This document shows positions 1-10,809 of a stretch of 64,000 nt of DNA, piece by piece (position 1 is the stretch's first letter; each line of letters starts with the position of its first letter). Below the pieces are notes generated by a model. It saw only the letters and a list, made by a program, of their open reading frames with translations. It did no database searches and was not told the DNA's origin. Both the position numbers and the translations under genes were made by a program. The DNA lies in contig CM053143.1 of the NCBI GenBank assembly GCA_028571685.1, positions 143,502,829 to 143,566,828 of the forward strand, given 5' to 3'. Origin of the DNA: Heterohyrax brucei (Eukaryota; Chordata; Mammalia; Hyracoidea; Procaviidae).

Positions 1-1095
1 AATTCTTCCATGTGATCTCCCGCATCATTTCTATCACCAAGGCTGTATTTTCCAACTACCAATCTTCTTTGTTTCCAACTTTTGCATTCCAATCACAAGT
101 AATTATCAATGCATCCTGATTGTATATTCAAGCAAGTTTTGACTACAGGAGTTGGTATAGATTCTCAGTGTCTTCAACTTGGACCTTAGTGGTTGGTACA
201 TGAATTTGAATAATAGTCATTTTAACTGGTCATCCTTGAGGGCATATGGATATTACTGTCTCACTGACAGCATTGTTCTTCAGGATAAATTGTGAAATGT
301 ACTTTTTGACAATGAATGCAATGACATTCAAGTTAGTCATTCCTGGCATAGTAGACCATGCCAATCCATTTTAGCTCACTAATGCCTACGATACTAAATG
401 TTTATGCATTCCTTTACATTTTTTGATGATTTTCAATTTTCCTAGATTCATGTTTCATATATTCTACTTTCCAATTATTAGTAGATGTTTGCAGTTCTTT
501 CTTCTCAGCAGTAGATGAAGGTCCTGAAAGCTTGATTCTGTCCATGTCATTGAAGTTGACTCTACTTTGAGGTACCCGCTCTTTTCCTGGTTGTCATTCA
601 AGCGCCTTCCAACCTAGGGGCTCGTCTTCCGATACTACACTCGACAATGTTCTGCTGCTGTTGGTAAGGTTGTCGCTGGCTAGTTGTTTTGAGAAGTAGA
701 CTCCCGGGTAACTTCTTCTGAGTCTATCTGAGTTTGGAAGCTCCACTGAGACGTGTTCAGCATCCAGCAACACGTGAGCCTCCTCTGACACACAGCTGGT
801 GGCCACGCCACAGGCCCGTTGGATTGAACTGGGATCTCCTACAGGGAAGGGGAAAATTTTACCAACAAACCATCGATGTCTCTGTACTGTGATTTTTTTT
901 TCTTTATATGCGAATTTGACAAGGTTTGTGAGAACAAGTCTGTTCTCCCTCACGGTGATCCTTTGTGTGCGAAACAGAACTGAACTCCACAGGGTTTTCA
1001 ATGACTGTGATCTCTTCAGAAGATTGCTAATTTCTTCTGAGGTGACTTGGGATGAGTTTAAACTGCTGGTTTGCATGACAGCTGATTGATTGCTT
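1..1095 (-). mobile_element. RTE-type LINE, 5' half (5'UTR and endonuclease domain), antisense
   Basis: Read on the minus strand, 1-440 translates with interruptions as an apurinic-type endonuclease domain: phrases such as SELKWTGMVYY, NDLNVIAFIV and CDWNAKVGNKEDWW are typical of RTE/BovB ORF2. Beyond about 440 lies the ORF start (MN..LGKLEIVKN-like), and 560-1095 is 5' leader. A 160-codon open frame on the minus strand (594-1076) lies in this leader and is probably non-functional. The leader matches a second copy at 39755-39943. The element runs off the left edge, so its reverse transcriptase part cannot be seen. Stops and substitutions show it is dead. Confidence 0.8.
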
Positions 1096-1190
1096 AAACA
1101 TTTGTGTCCCCGGGAGCTCCTGCTGTGATATCAGTTTGCCTTTAAAGTCTCTTCATTGGCTTTTGCTGATTGTTGGGATTATGAAAAGGA

Positions 1191-1353
1191 GTTCTGGTGT
1201 GGGCACACAGTTAAGCCCTGAAACCCAACCTGGTGGTTTCACAGAAGAAGGACCTGGCTATCTACGTCCATAAAAATTACAGCCAGGAAAACCCTATGGG
1301 GCAGTTCTATTGTGTCACATGAGGCCACTAGGAGTTGAAATTGATTTAGCAGG
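1191..1353 (+). mobile_element. AfroSINE, long form
   Basis: The tRNA-like head is weak, but the central 'gacctggctatctac' segment, 'accctatggggcagttct' and the 'ggagttgaaattg' tail are clear. Keeps the central segment missing from short copies. Confidence 0.75.
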
Positions 1354-1399
1354 AGCCAGAAAAGTGATAGGTTTATGACTTTGTATATCAATGCCAGAC

Positions 1400-1560
1400 A
1401 TATTATTTATTTTTTTATGTGTTTGTTTTCTGTTCCACCCACTAGAAAAAAAGCCCATGAGGGCACAGGTTTTTGTTTTGCTTAGTATCATGTATGTACT
1501 GAGTACCTAGAGCAGTGCATGGTACATAGTAGGTATTCAATAAATGTTTTTTGAGTGATA
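1400..1560 (+). repeat. L2 3' end
   Basis: Ends with the L2 signature 'gcatggtacatagtaggtattcaataaatg', preceded by 'catgagggcacagg'. Ancient mammalian LINE relic. Confidence 0.65.
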
Positions 1561-1670
1561 GTTAGGAAGGCCCCCAGCCTCCATCCAAGTCATGAGGCCC
1601 ATTGGTGGCAGTGACAGTAGCAGGTAGGATGGTGTCTTGAATTGCATTTATGGGGCAGCTGTCAGTTAAA

Positions 1671-1815
1671 GGAAACCTTAGTGGCCTAGTGCTACAACTG
1701 CTAACCCCAAAGCTGGCAGTTTGGATCTGCCAAGCATTCCCTGGGGCTCTGTAGAGCAGTTCTGCCCTGTTCTATGGGCTTGCTGTGAGCCAGAATCAAC
1801 TCAGCAGCCCTGAGT
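1671..1815 (+). mobile_element. AfroSINE, short form
   Basis: Starts 'ggaaaccttagtggcctag' and ends 'gagccagaatcaactcagc'. The central segment is absent, as in the deletion subfamily. Confidence 0.85.
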
Positions 1816-1884
1816 AGTGGCTGAGGCAGTGGTGGTGGCTGAAAGGGACTTGGAGTTGGGAGGAGGTGACATAAGTTGACTTCC

Positions 1885-2045
1885 AGCTTACCCATTCACC
1901 AGCTGTGTGAACCTTGGGGGAATCCTTTAACCTTGTTTCTTCAGCTGTGAAAGAAATAATAACTTTCAGGGAGGGCTAAATGAGCCAACATATGTGAAAG
2001 AGTTGAGAACAATGCCAAGAGTGTCACAGCTGTTCAGTAAATATT
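1885..2045 (+). repeat. MIR
   Basis: Contains 'ccagctgtgtgaaccttggg', the core 'tcttcagctgtgaa' and a 'ttcagtaaatattgag' end, which are the MIR landmarks in order. Confidence 0.7.
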
Positions 2046-2816
2046 GAGGGCAAAATTTTGCAGACAGAAGTGGTGGCTGTGAGAAAGTGCAAAACAGTGA
2101 AAGAAGAAAAAGACTAGAGTTTAAGCTAAGCCAAGCCAAGTGCCGTCGAGTTTAAGCTAAAGAGGTGATAATAAACTGTATCATACGGGAAGCAGCAATG
2201 CAATGAGTGCCAGAGTAGCTTAGAGGAATAGAAAAGAAAAAGTGGTGACGAATAACCCTGCCACAAACTTTTTCCCCGAGTCCCTGAAAAGGCTGTGTAC
2301 AAAAAACTCTCTCTTAATGACCTCACAGAATTATATGAATCCGTGAGACACTCAAATGCAGAAACCTCCAGAAGCAAATTCTTGAGTCTATTTAGGTAAA
2401 TTAAGGCAAAACATCTGGCATTTTGATAAAACATTTCTCCTGTGTATGCCATGAAATCCCTAGAAGGAGCCCCTCAACTAAATAGTCTGGTTGTATAGAA
2501 CAGATTCCTGAGGTTTTTATTAAAACATTAGACAAAAGGTAGCAAAATCATGGAGAAAGTTGATTTTTAATTAGAGTTGTTTTCTGTCAAGTAACACCAT
2601 CATGTGATTTATCAGTGTGGTTCAGTTACTACCGGGCTATTATTTAAAAAATGATATTTCTATTTGATTTGAAGGGTTTTAATTTTTATTAAAGAATTCA
2701 CAGTTGAAGTAAATTGCATGCAAGCCAAAATCAAATACAGGTATTTAATATTTTGCAGTGAGTGAATGTGGGATTTGTAAATGAGGGATGGAAGAGACTG
2801 TGAATGTTATAAAAAC

Positions 2817-3011
2817 CAGGGATGTGACAATTCAGTGTAGAAATGTCTAGTAAATGAATCAGTGCCTTTTTTTCCCCCTTAACTACTACTGAGATGCTTT
2901 ACTAAGATTGCCTGTGAGAATTCTCGCTTTAAGACGAGCTAGTCAAGATCTTTATTGAGTTTAAATTTATTTAGAGAAATTAAGCACGTGTCCTTAACTT
3001 ATTTTTACAAG
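2817..3011 (+). repeat. Local segmental duplication, copy 1
   Basis: About 195 bp starting 'cagggatgtgacaattcag'. It aligns in direct orientation with 4642-4831 at roughly 90% by eye, including the shared 'gctttactaagattgcctgt' and 'ttaagcacgt' blocks. It has no SINE or LINE hallmark. Confidence 0.85.
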
Positions 3012-3285
3012 TTATCTTAAGAACTTGAACTTCATGTTATCTAATCCCAGAAATAGATGAGACAATTTATCATAATTTCCAAATGAACATAAGGAAAATT
3101 CCTAAAACAGACCTGTCATTCATCTCTAATTCTAGTCTCGAGAAATATTAGCAATATAAGAAGGCCAAGATTAATTTAGAAAACTGTTGAATCTGGTTAA
3201 GAAAAAAATAATCAATAATCCATCTCTTCAATTCCAAGCAGCATTTTCTTTTTCATATTTTAATTTTTTTAAATAAAAATTGTAG

Positions 3286-3452
3286 CCTGACTTGTATTCA
3301 ATACATAACCCTGAAACTTTGTTATTAAATCAGTGAATGTCTGTCTTACTAGCAGTGATGTTTCAGAATGCCTGTCTTGTATTCAACACATAACCCTGAA
3401 ACTTTGTTATTAGATCAGTGAAAGTCTTACTTGCAGTGATGTTTTAGAATTG
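3286..3452 (+). repeat. Two-copy tandem duplication (period about 85 bp)
   Basis: Unit A (3286-3370) and unit B (3371-3452) share 'cttgtattcaa', 'cataaccctgaaactttgtt' and 'gcagtgatgtttcagaat'. They abut exactly and differ by a few substitutions and a 3-4 base gap. Confidence 0.9.
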
Positions 3453-4405
3453 AGATTCTGAGTATTTCTGTTTCACCAGACCATTTCTCCCTTTCTGATC
3501 TATTTCTAAATTTACTTCCCCACTCACTGATTGAAGTAGCCGTTATTTAAGAAACAGCAATTGAATAATGATGTGTATAGGAACACAATAGGTAATTATA
3601 TCCACTGCATTGCGTATATTTTCTTACATAGCAATCCTGACATCTAATTCTTTTAGACTCAGTATTAGATTCTCAGGAAAGAAAACTAAACTGTCCTCCC
3701 GTCCTTCAACATTGGAAAACTGAGATAGATGGAGCAGCAACAATAAATGAGTCCATTTCCAAAAGTGTCCCCTTCCCTTTCCAGAATAGGGCAGGGGACT
3801 TACACCTTTGCCTGACTTTGTATGGCACACAGTATGTTGCTGGCTTATGATAACTTACTGCCCCTGGAGAGAACACGCAAAAATACAAGACTAAAACTTC
3901 ACATTTCAAAGATATTGGGATACTAAGAGAAAAAATAATATTTGACACACATGTTGAGAAGGAGGGGTAATAGGAAAGTAACACAATGACTTGAATACAG
4001 AAGGTTATGAAGTCAAGAGTCAGAGCAGCTCAGCTGAGCTTGTTGAACTCTGCCCAGAATTAATTTTTTTCAGTCTTTCATTGTCACATGCCGTACTGAG
4101 TCTAGGCCTTTGGAGTGTAGTGTTCTCTATCAGCAGAAACCTTTTTCCCTGCCTTCTGCCAATCCAGACCTTATTTCCGTCTCAGCTGCCAAAATAAGAT
4201 CTTTCTCTTCCTTGTATCTTCCTTAGTCGTTCACCCTGCATTAACTTGCTGCCCTTCTGAATTCCTTCAGTGTTTGCTGTGCTGTTGGCAGCCATGGGGT
4301 GGTGGAGGAATGTTGCCCTAAGTGGGTGAGGATCTTGAGATCCATCCCAGTTCACTTGCTAGGTGCCCTTCTGCAAATTACTGTTGGTTGGTCCTTCTAC
4401 CTGCA

Positions 4406-4452
4406 TATCCATCCATCCATCCATCCATGCATCCATCCATCCATTCATCCAC
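4406..4452 (+). repeat. (CCAT)n microsatellite
   Basis: About eleven tetranucleotide units with single-base interruptions. Confidence 0.9.
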
Positions 4453-4641
4453 AATAAAAACCCCAGTTTCTTCACTTAAAATGAAAGAATATTCATGATA
4501 TTATAAGGAATGAACTATAATACATAATATAGTACTTTAGAAAACTGTAAACCAGTATACAAACTTCAGACATGATCATTTATGTTTATAACAATTACCT
4601 TGATATTTGCATATTTTCAAGGTTTCCTACAACTGTTATAT

Positions 4642-4831
4642 CAGGGATGTGACAATTCAGTGTAGAAATGTCTAGTAAATGAATCAGTGCCTTTTTTCTC
4701 TTTAACTGCTACCAAGATGCTTTACTAAGATTGCCTGTGAGAATTCTCACTGTAAGATGAGCTATTCAAGATCTTTGAGTTTACATTTATTTAGAGAAGT
4801 TAAGCACGTCTCCTTAACTTATCTTCCCAAG
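4642..4831 (+). repeat. Local segmental duplication, copy 2
   Basis: Partner of 2817-3011, offset 1825 bp. It differs by scattered substitutions plus one 4-5 base gap near 'caagatcttt'. Similarity stops at about 4831. Confidence 0.85.
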
Positions 4832-5119
4832 GGAATTAACTGTTAGACAGGGAAATATCTTCTTTCCCTTGTGTATCTCACGCTGCTAGGAACATAGTAC
4901 AGCCAACCTAAATATGATTTCTGTCTTTATCTTGATTTTTCAAATGATCTCCCAGTATTAAGTGTTTTCTTTAGCTTCTGAGTCAGGAAATGAATCTTTT
5001 GTTCATTTAATTGCTTCAAACATAGTCTACTATCTGGGGTATAATCCCCAAAGCTGATCACCTCTAAAGAAAATAGTGTAAGATTAAAAAATATTATGAA
5101 ATGTCAATATACGTATGTG

Positions 5120-5279
5120 CAAAACTCTGGTGGCATAGTGGTTAAGTGCTGTGGCTGTTAACACAAAGGTTGGCAGTTGGAATCTACCAGGTGCTCCTTG
5201 GAAACTATGGAGCAATTCTGATCTGTCCTACCGGGTCACTAGGAGTTGGAATCAACTCAACAGCAATTTTTTTTTTTTT
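5120..5279 (+). mobile_element. AfroSINE, short form, with T-rich tail
   Basis: Reads 'aaaactctggtggcatagtg' through 'ggaatcaactcaacagcaa' followed by a run of T. Confidence 0.9.
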
Positions 5280-5309
5280 TAGCTCTTAAGTATGTATTAA
5301 TATACAGGC

Positions 5310-5516
5310 AAAAAATAAACTTGCTGGTTCCTGCTCACAATGAGCCTGTGCACAACCGAATGAACCACGGCCAGTCCTGCATCATGCCCACATCATCTTG
5401 ATGTTGAAGCCCTTCGTTGCAGCCACTGTAACCGTCCATCTCGTTGAAGGTCTTCCTCTTTTTCACTGACCCTCTGCTCTACCAAATGTGAGGTCCTTCT
5501 CCAGGGACTGATGATA
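5310..5516 (-). mobile_element. RTE-type LINE 3' end, antisense
   Basis: Matches the antisense RTE tail at 30790-30990 and 34920-35130: 'ctcgttgaaggtcttcctct', 'ttcactgaccctctgctcta' and 'aggtccttctccagggactg'. Confidence 0.8.
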
Positions 5517-6240
5517 TATATATATGGTTATTTGTGATCGGTTGGAATATTTTTAATTGGATTTTTCTTTTCTCATTCTCTCCTTTCCAACCTTGTGTTT
5601 TGAAACATTCCAAACGTCTTTAGTAATTTCAAATGTCTTTAGTTGCCTTTGAAATCGGAAACTGTGTTTTGATGATGACTCTCTGAGCTCAGCACGTTTT
5701 GAATGATCAATAGATACTGTCTAACAATGGGAAACTATGTCTTTTCCTGAAGTCTGAGACTTTGAGCTAATAATGGCTACACCCTGGTTGCTTGGTAATC
5801 GGCTTCCTACACAGCTTGAAAAGTTTTTAGAAATATTGAAAGAAAGGTAAGATTGGGAAGTGTGCTTGTGAGGAGACATAGAAGAGACGATGAGAGGTGT
5901 GGAAGACTGAAGTGAGGCCCTTTGAATGAAGGAAGCATTCTGCTTGCAAAGCCTTCCTGGTAACGCTTCTTCAAACTTTTCGCTATGTAGTTCCTATTGA
6001 GGAGTTGATTTGGCTATTGTAACAAAGCTTTATTTTTGAAAAATATTAAAAATAGAGTTAGCCTTATGTTTGGAAGTTATTCCCTCTATTTCTTTGGCTG
6101 GGAGTTAGACTTTGATGAAAAGATATGTTCCCATTCTTGTTGAAATTCTTTATTTTTACTTTCTTTTTTCCTAAAAAAATAAAGAAAGAGCAAAGAACCC
6201 ATGCTCTCACTGGATTTCCAAAGCCTGAATTTTCGTTTTA
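5517..6240. other. Unassigned intronic DNA
   Basis: A short TA repeat lies at the left edge (5515-5525). The rest shows no recognisable element, exon or RNA gene. Confidence 0.6.
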
Positions 6241-6715
6241 AATAGTACCAACACTGACTGGGATCACATCAGATAGTCCTGGACAGAACTGGAGAAAAGT
6301 GTAGAACAAAGTTCTAACTCAGAAAGAAAGACCAGATTTGCTGACCTATCAGACCAGGGAAACCCCGAGAATATGGCCCCTGGGTCCTCTTTCAGCTCAG
6401 TAGTGAAGTCACTCCTGAGATTCTCCACGTCTCTGAAGAATCAGCTTAAGCGGACAGGCCCATAAAACAAAAGGAGACTAATGGGGCACACCTGCCCAGC
6501 AGCCAGGACTGGGAGGTAGGCGGGGGCAGGAAAGCTGGTACTAGGGAACCCCAGGCTGAGACGGGAGAGCGTTGACCTGTTGTGGGATTGTTAACAAATG
6601 CATCAAAACAATGTGTATTAATGGTTTAATGAGAAACTACTTTGTTCTGTAAACCTTCTTCTTAAGTACAATTAAGAAAAAAGAAAAAGAAATCAATAAA
6701 TAGGAGCAATAGCAA
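6241..6715 (+). mobile_element. L1 3'UTR, sense
   Basis: Same sequence family as 15270-16150 and 22080-22310: 'actgactgggatcacatcag', 'gaagtcactcctgag', 'gtttaatgagaaac' and 'tgttctgtaaacc', ending in an A-rich tail. The reverse complement occurs at 28555-29300, continuous there with an L1 ORF2-end sequence, which identifies the family as an L1 3'UTR. Confidence 0.7.
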
Positions 6716-7390
6716 CAACAAAATTTTGGTATCTTTTTATAAAAGTAACAGATCTTTATTTACTGTCATAAAAAAATAGAGAAATGAAAACAGAAAAATC
6801 TATCACCTAAAATCTAATCATTGGTACCATTTTGGCTTATACAAGGCCAACCATGCAAACTTCTGGGGTGAAAGTGAAAGAAAGACTTTGGGCATTGTAG
6901 TATCTAGGAAAAGAGCTGGTTATGAAAGCAAGTGAAGACAGGGGCTCTCAGCTGATCTAAACTGTTGACACAGGAAGGATTAGAAAGCCTTGTATAAATG
7001 AGCGTTTTTTAAAACAGGGTAATTGCATACAAATTATTTTGTGACTTGCTGTTTTTATTGCTGTGTTATGAGCATCGCTCCATGTGGTTACATACTCTTC
7101 TAAAGCATCTTTTGATAGCTGAGCTAAGTATTCTGCTATTTGCCCACAATTTTTAAAACCAATTCCCTTAGTGACTTCTACTTTTTGAAAATTATAAGTG
7201 ATGCAGAGATGAAGATTCCTGTTCATAAATCTGTCAGAGCCATGATTATCTCCTTGGCATAAATTTTTAGAAATGGAATTACTGGATCAAAAGACACACA
7301 TATTTAAAATATATTTTTTAGATACATTTTGTCCTGCTCAACTGCAATCCAAAGAGGTGATTGCCAATTTATATTCCCACAACTATATAT
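6716..7390. other. Unassigned intronic DNA
   Basis: Nothing recognised with confidence. 'gcatcgctccatgtggttac' and 'ggaattactggatcaaaagac' are reminiscent of an old antisense L1 3' region but too diverged to call. An 89-codon minus frame at 6957-7226 has no family signature. Confidence 0.45.
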
Positions 7391-7395
7391 GAGAC

Positions 7396-7562
7396 CAAAA
7401 TCCAACCAAACTCCTTGCTGCTGAGTCAATTTCAGCTCATAGCAGCTCTATAGAACAGGGTAGAGAACTGCTCTGTAGGGTTTCTAAGGAGCAGATGGTG
7501 GATTTGAACTGCAACCTTTTGGCTAGCAGCTAAACTCTTAACCACTGAACCACCAGTGTTCC
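7396..7562 (-). mobile_element. AfroSINE, short form, antisense
   Basis: Antisense landmarks: 'gctgagtcaatttcagctca', 'ggtttctaaggagcagatgg' and 'ttaaccactgaaccaccag'. It lies 279 bp upstream of the CORIN exon at 7841. Confidence 0.9.
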
Positions 7563-7699
7563 GCTGTGTCTGAGAATGCTTATTTTTCCACACATTTAGC
7601 CGGTCACAGATTTTCTCTAACTGTAAATATTGGTAGCTTGCTTTCATTATAACACACACACAAACATTTATATGTATGGTTGTGTATATATGACATATA

Positions 7700-7748
7700 A
7701 TGATTATATACTTGTATTTACATAGCTAAGTGTATATATATATATTGT
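7700..7748. repeat. TA-rich simple repeat
   Basis: Imperfect (TA)n/(TG)n stretch ending in 'gtgtatatatatatattg', about 90 bp upstream of the CORIN exon. Confidence 0.7.
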
Positions 7749-7840
7749 CTTATAAACTCGCAGAATGTATTTTATTTTAGGAACATGCTAACCTGTCACA
7801 TAAATGAGTTTTTAACAGTAAAATTCTGCCACGCGTGCAG

Positions 7841-8048
7841 GTGCCTGCGTGAACATCACCCACGGCCAGTGTCAGATGCTGCCCTACCACACCACGCTCA
7901 CACCTTTCTTCTCTGTTGTCAAGAACATGGACATGGAGAAGTTCATCAAGTTCTTCACGTACCTCCATCGCCTCAGTTGCTATCAACACATCATGCTTTT
8001 TGGCTGCAGCCTGGCGTTCCCGGAGTGCATCGGTGATGGCGATGACAG
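7841..8048 (+). CDS. CORIN: CORIN exon encoding the first half of frizzled domain 1
   Basis: Corin is a type II transmembrane serine protease, best known from heart muscle, that converts pro-atrial natriuretic peptide to its active form. This 208-nt exon encodes the start of its first frizzled-like cysteine-rich domain. The translation (frame from 7843, ACVNITHGQCQMLPYHTTLT onward) is recognisably corin, for example YLHRLSCYQHIMLFGC and AFPECIGDGDD. It supplies the first five of the ten frizzled cysteines and one N-glycosylation sequon (NIT). The acceptor AG is at 7839-7840 and the donor GT at 8049-8050. The exon enters in phase 1 (an upstream A plus GT gives Ser) and leaves in phase 2 (AG, completed by T of the next exon to Ser). 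The acceptor tract is pyrimidine-poor. There is no frameshift or stop. Compared with the human protein as I recall it, changes are conservative except Ile to Gly in ECIGDGDD. No start codon belongs here: this is an internal exon. Confidence 0.96.
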
Positions 8049-8050
8049 GT

Positions 8051-8640
8051 ATTTTGGAACCCAAATCATTCAGTGATAAGAGACAGCTTTAGCAGATGTG
8101 TCTGAGAGGGGAACAGAATCATCACAAGCTACCACCTTTGTTTTCTGGTGTTAAATGAGTAAAACACTGGTATGGGTCTCAGCTAGCTTCAGTTTTTCTC
8201 TCTTTCTCTTTTTTTAATATTTTCCTGTGATTGAGTAAAAGTATACAATCCGAATTCAATTTGCATGCCCGCCTATCTGCAGCTACTTCTGCTCTCCTTG
8301 CTCAGTGACAGCACACTCCTTTTTGTTCTATACATGTCATATCCTTTTAACAATCTGCTGCTCACTGCTCTCCACCCCCTCCTCTCCCTTGTTGTAGGAG
8401 GCCAGTAGGACAGCATCCTACAGATGCACAGAGCCGTAAAGTACACGCATCTCATGGTCACACTGTGTACCTGTGTCCTGTCCATTCCTCTCCGAAGTGT
8501 TGAGCTCAGTAATGTTTTCTGGTCAGGGACAGCAGCTGATTTTTCTGAGACATTTTTGGAAAACCTTGAATACTTTTGACGGCACTTGGCTTGGCTGACT
8601 CAATACTTTTATTTATGGGAAGAAGTTATTCTGTAAGGTA
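8051..8640. other. Unassigned intronic DNA
   Basis: Nothing recognised immediately downstream of the exon. The stretch 8255-8515 resembles part of an old L1 3' region ('ttgttgtaggaggccag') but cannot be assigned. Confidence 0.4.
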
Positions 8641-9200
8641 GGTTGATGTTATGAGCTGGGATACTGGCTAGCTGTTTCAGTGAGGGTCTGACAAAAGACA
8701 GCACCCTCAGGGGAGACTGGAAAAAGTGTCACAAAGAGACTATTTATAGAGGTGTGGCTGGTTGAGAGAACAAACAAGATATAAGGAGGCACGAGGCAGT
8801 AGTGGTAGGGATTGGAGTTCCACCTAAGGGCTGAAGGGGAAAAGGACAAGCGGTGTCTGTTGAGAGTCGTAGCTATAGTGGGAGTACAGGTGGGGAGGGT
8901 GGGGACTCCTAGAGGGTGCTGTGGCTGGAGGCAAAGGAGTACAGCCACTGCCAACCCTGCAGTGCAGGGAGACAGAAGGAGTAGACAGCCTGACCTTGTG
9001 CTCTTCCTGCCATCTCATCTCCCAGAGCGCCCCCTGCAACCGAAATCACCCACAACCAGAGGGCAAAGGAGCCCATTTGAGGTGGTCCATCCAGGTCCAC
9101 ACTCAGACCCAGAGCACGAGAGGAGGGTGCAGAGCAGATGCAGAAGGACGAAGAGAGTATCCAGCACAACATCAAATAGGGTTAGGGATAATTTTCAATT
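8640..9200. repeat. Possible ancient LTR or other old repeat, unclassified
   Basis: GC-richer than its surroundings. Contains phrases seen in old interspersed repeats ('cagagggcaaaggagcccat', 'gaccctgcagtgcaggg'-like). Several overlapping frames of 70-130 codons occur here on both strands, which reflects low stop density and not coding. The family is not identified. Confidence 0.3.
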
Positions 9201-9305
9201 ATAGTAGCTAATGGAAAGCATGTCATGGGACATCTGAGAAATGAAATATTGTTTTTTTTTAATTTCGAAGTATATATTAAATGTATATTCACATATACAT
9301 TATGG

Positions 9306-9490
9306 AAGAAAACCCAGTTGCTGTCAAGTTGACTTAGACTGGTGGTGACCCATGTGTGCTCCCTGGGCTTTCAGTGGCTGGTTTTTCAGCAATAGATGGC
9401 CAGGCCCTTCTTCTGAGGTGTGTCTGCGTGGACCCCTAAGGCCAGCCTTTTGGTTAGCAGCTGAGAGCTTAACTGTGTCACCAGGGTCTC
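9306..9490 (-). mobile_element. AfroSINE, long form, antisense
   Basis: Antisense landmarks: 'gttgctgtcaagttgactta', 'ggctggtttttcagcaatag', 'gtggacccctaaggccagcc' and 'tggttagcagctgagagctt'. Confidence 0.85.
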
Positions 9491-10183
9491 ATAGTCAAAT
9501 ACAGCACTAACTATTTTCGGGATTCAAATATTAGGACATTTTCAGAATAGTCATGCGTTGAATGAATGGCATTTTCAAGTGCAGGTAGGTGTCATGTTAT
9601 TTGTACTGATTTAATTATGTGTGTAAAATTTGCCACAAATGGGGCAAAAATATTTATTCTTTTCACCGAGAAAAGCTCCTTTTGTCACAGCTGGCAGTAG
9701 GACCTGAATTGCAGAGAGAAGTAGGGATGTGTTGGCCGACTCGGCTTTCGGGAAGACATTTCGTGGCAGACGGTGTTTTCACAGTCAAAAGAGAGAAGCT
9801 CTGTCAGGCTAAAATATGGATGTGAGTCAAGGCCACCTTTACGTTCCTTTAAGTGTGGCAGTGTGGCGTGATGATTCTATGAGTTTCTTACATTGTTGTA
9901 CAAAATACTGCAAACTGGGTGGCTTAAAACAACAGAATTTGTTCTCCAGAGTTCTGGAGGTCAGAAACCTCAAGCTGGCAGAGCTCCCTCTGGGGCAGAG
10001 GGAAGAATTCGTTTTCACTTTCTTTTTCTTCTCTTTCTGGTAGCTCCAGGACTTGCTTGTGGCCACATCAATCCAGTGTTAGCGTCGGTCTCACATCACC
10101 TTCTCTCTACGTGTCTGTGTCTTCTCCTCCTCTGTCTCTTATAGAAACACTTGTCACTGGGTTTAGGACCCAGTGGGTTAATC

Positions 10184-10347
10184 TGGCAAACTCTGGTGGC
10201 ACAGTGGATAAGTGCTACATCTGCTAACCAAAAGGTTGGAGGTTCAAATCCACCAGGTGCTCCTTTGAAACCCTATGAAGCAGTTCTTTTCTGCCCGATA
10301 GGGTCACTATGAGTCAGAATCAACTCGACAGTGGTGGGTTGGGTTAG
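10184..10347 (+). mobile_element. AfroSINE, short form, nested in LTR
   Basis: Reads 'caaactctggtggcacagtg' to 'atcaactcgacagtggtggg'. The LTR resumes on both sides. Confidence 0.95.
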
Positions 10348-10483
10348 TCAGGACTGATTTCCTCATCTCAAAATCCTTTACTTAATTGCTTTTGCAAAAG
10401 CCCTTTTTCCAAATAAGGTAATAGTCACAGGTTTCAGGGAATAAGCTATGGACACAATCATTTGGGGCCACTGTTCAACCCAC

Positions 10484-10651
10484 TTGGAAACCCTGGTGAT
10501 GTAGTGATTAAGAGTTACAACTGCTAACTAGAAGGTTGGCAGTTCAAATCCACCAAGTGCTCCTTGGAAAATCTATGAGGCAGTAGTGCTGTGTCCTGTA
10601 GAGTAGCTATGAGCTGGAATTGATGGCAATGAGTTTGATTTGATTTTTTTT
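10484..10651 (+). mobile_element. AfroSINE, short form, nested in LTR
   Basis: Reads 'ttggaaaccctggtgatgta' to 'ggaattgatggcaatgagtt'. The LTR end motif 'ttcaaccca' occurs on both sides (10475 and 10655), consistent with a target-site duplication. Confidence 0.95.
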
Positions 10652-10792
10652 AATTCAACCCACTACAGTGGGTTGAGAGAGTAGGCTGTAGAGCAATAGC
10701 TATAAACAGTGAGTGGAAAGGGAGGGCTAGGACAAGTGAAACTAGTACCGCAGAAGTAGTTAATCAACATATGCTAAGTAAGAAGGGATTGT

Positions 10793-10809
10793 TAAAAAAA
10801 AAAAAAAAA
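10793..10809 (+). repeat. Poly-A run
   Basis: About 17 A residues, not linked to any element I recognise. Confidence 0.8.

Larger units (their letters stand above)
2046..4400. other. Low-repeat intronic DNA with local duplications
   Basis: No LINE or SINE was recognised here. The stretch holds the first copy of a dispersed 190-bp duplication (2817-3011) and an 85-bp tandem duplication (3286-3452). The open frames at 2126-2452, 3624-3984 and 3991-4197 show no protein family signature and are treated as chance. Confidence 0.6.
9880..10675 (-). mobile_element. MaLR/ERVL-type LTR, antisense, split by two AfroSINEs
   Basis: Antisense LTR landmarks in order: 'gggtggcttaaaacaacaga', 'agttctggaggtcagaaacc', 'tctcttatagaaacacttgt', 'ctttttccaaataaggtaat' and 'gttcaacccact'. 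Interrupted by AfroSINEs at 10184-10347 and 10484-10651. No internal viral gene is present. Exact LTR family not determined. Confidence 0.7.

Noticed and set aside
594-1076. 160-codon minus-strand open frame
   Set aside because: Lies in the RTE leader and has a homologous, disrupted counterpart at 39755-39943; repeat-derived, not a host gene.
4406-4452. CRISPR-like regular repeat
   Set aside because: It is a (CCAT)n microsatellite; no spacers, and the DNA is mammalian.
8812-9211. Several overlapping frames on both strands
   Set aside because: Openness in many frames at once reflects base composition or an old repeat; none shows a domain.
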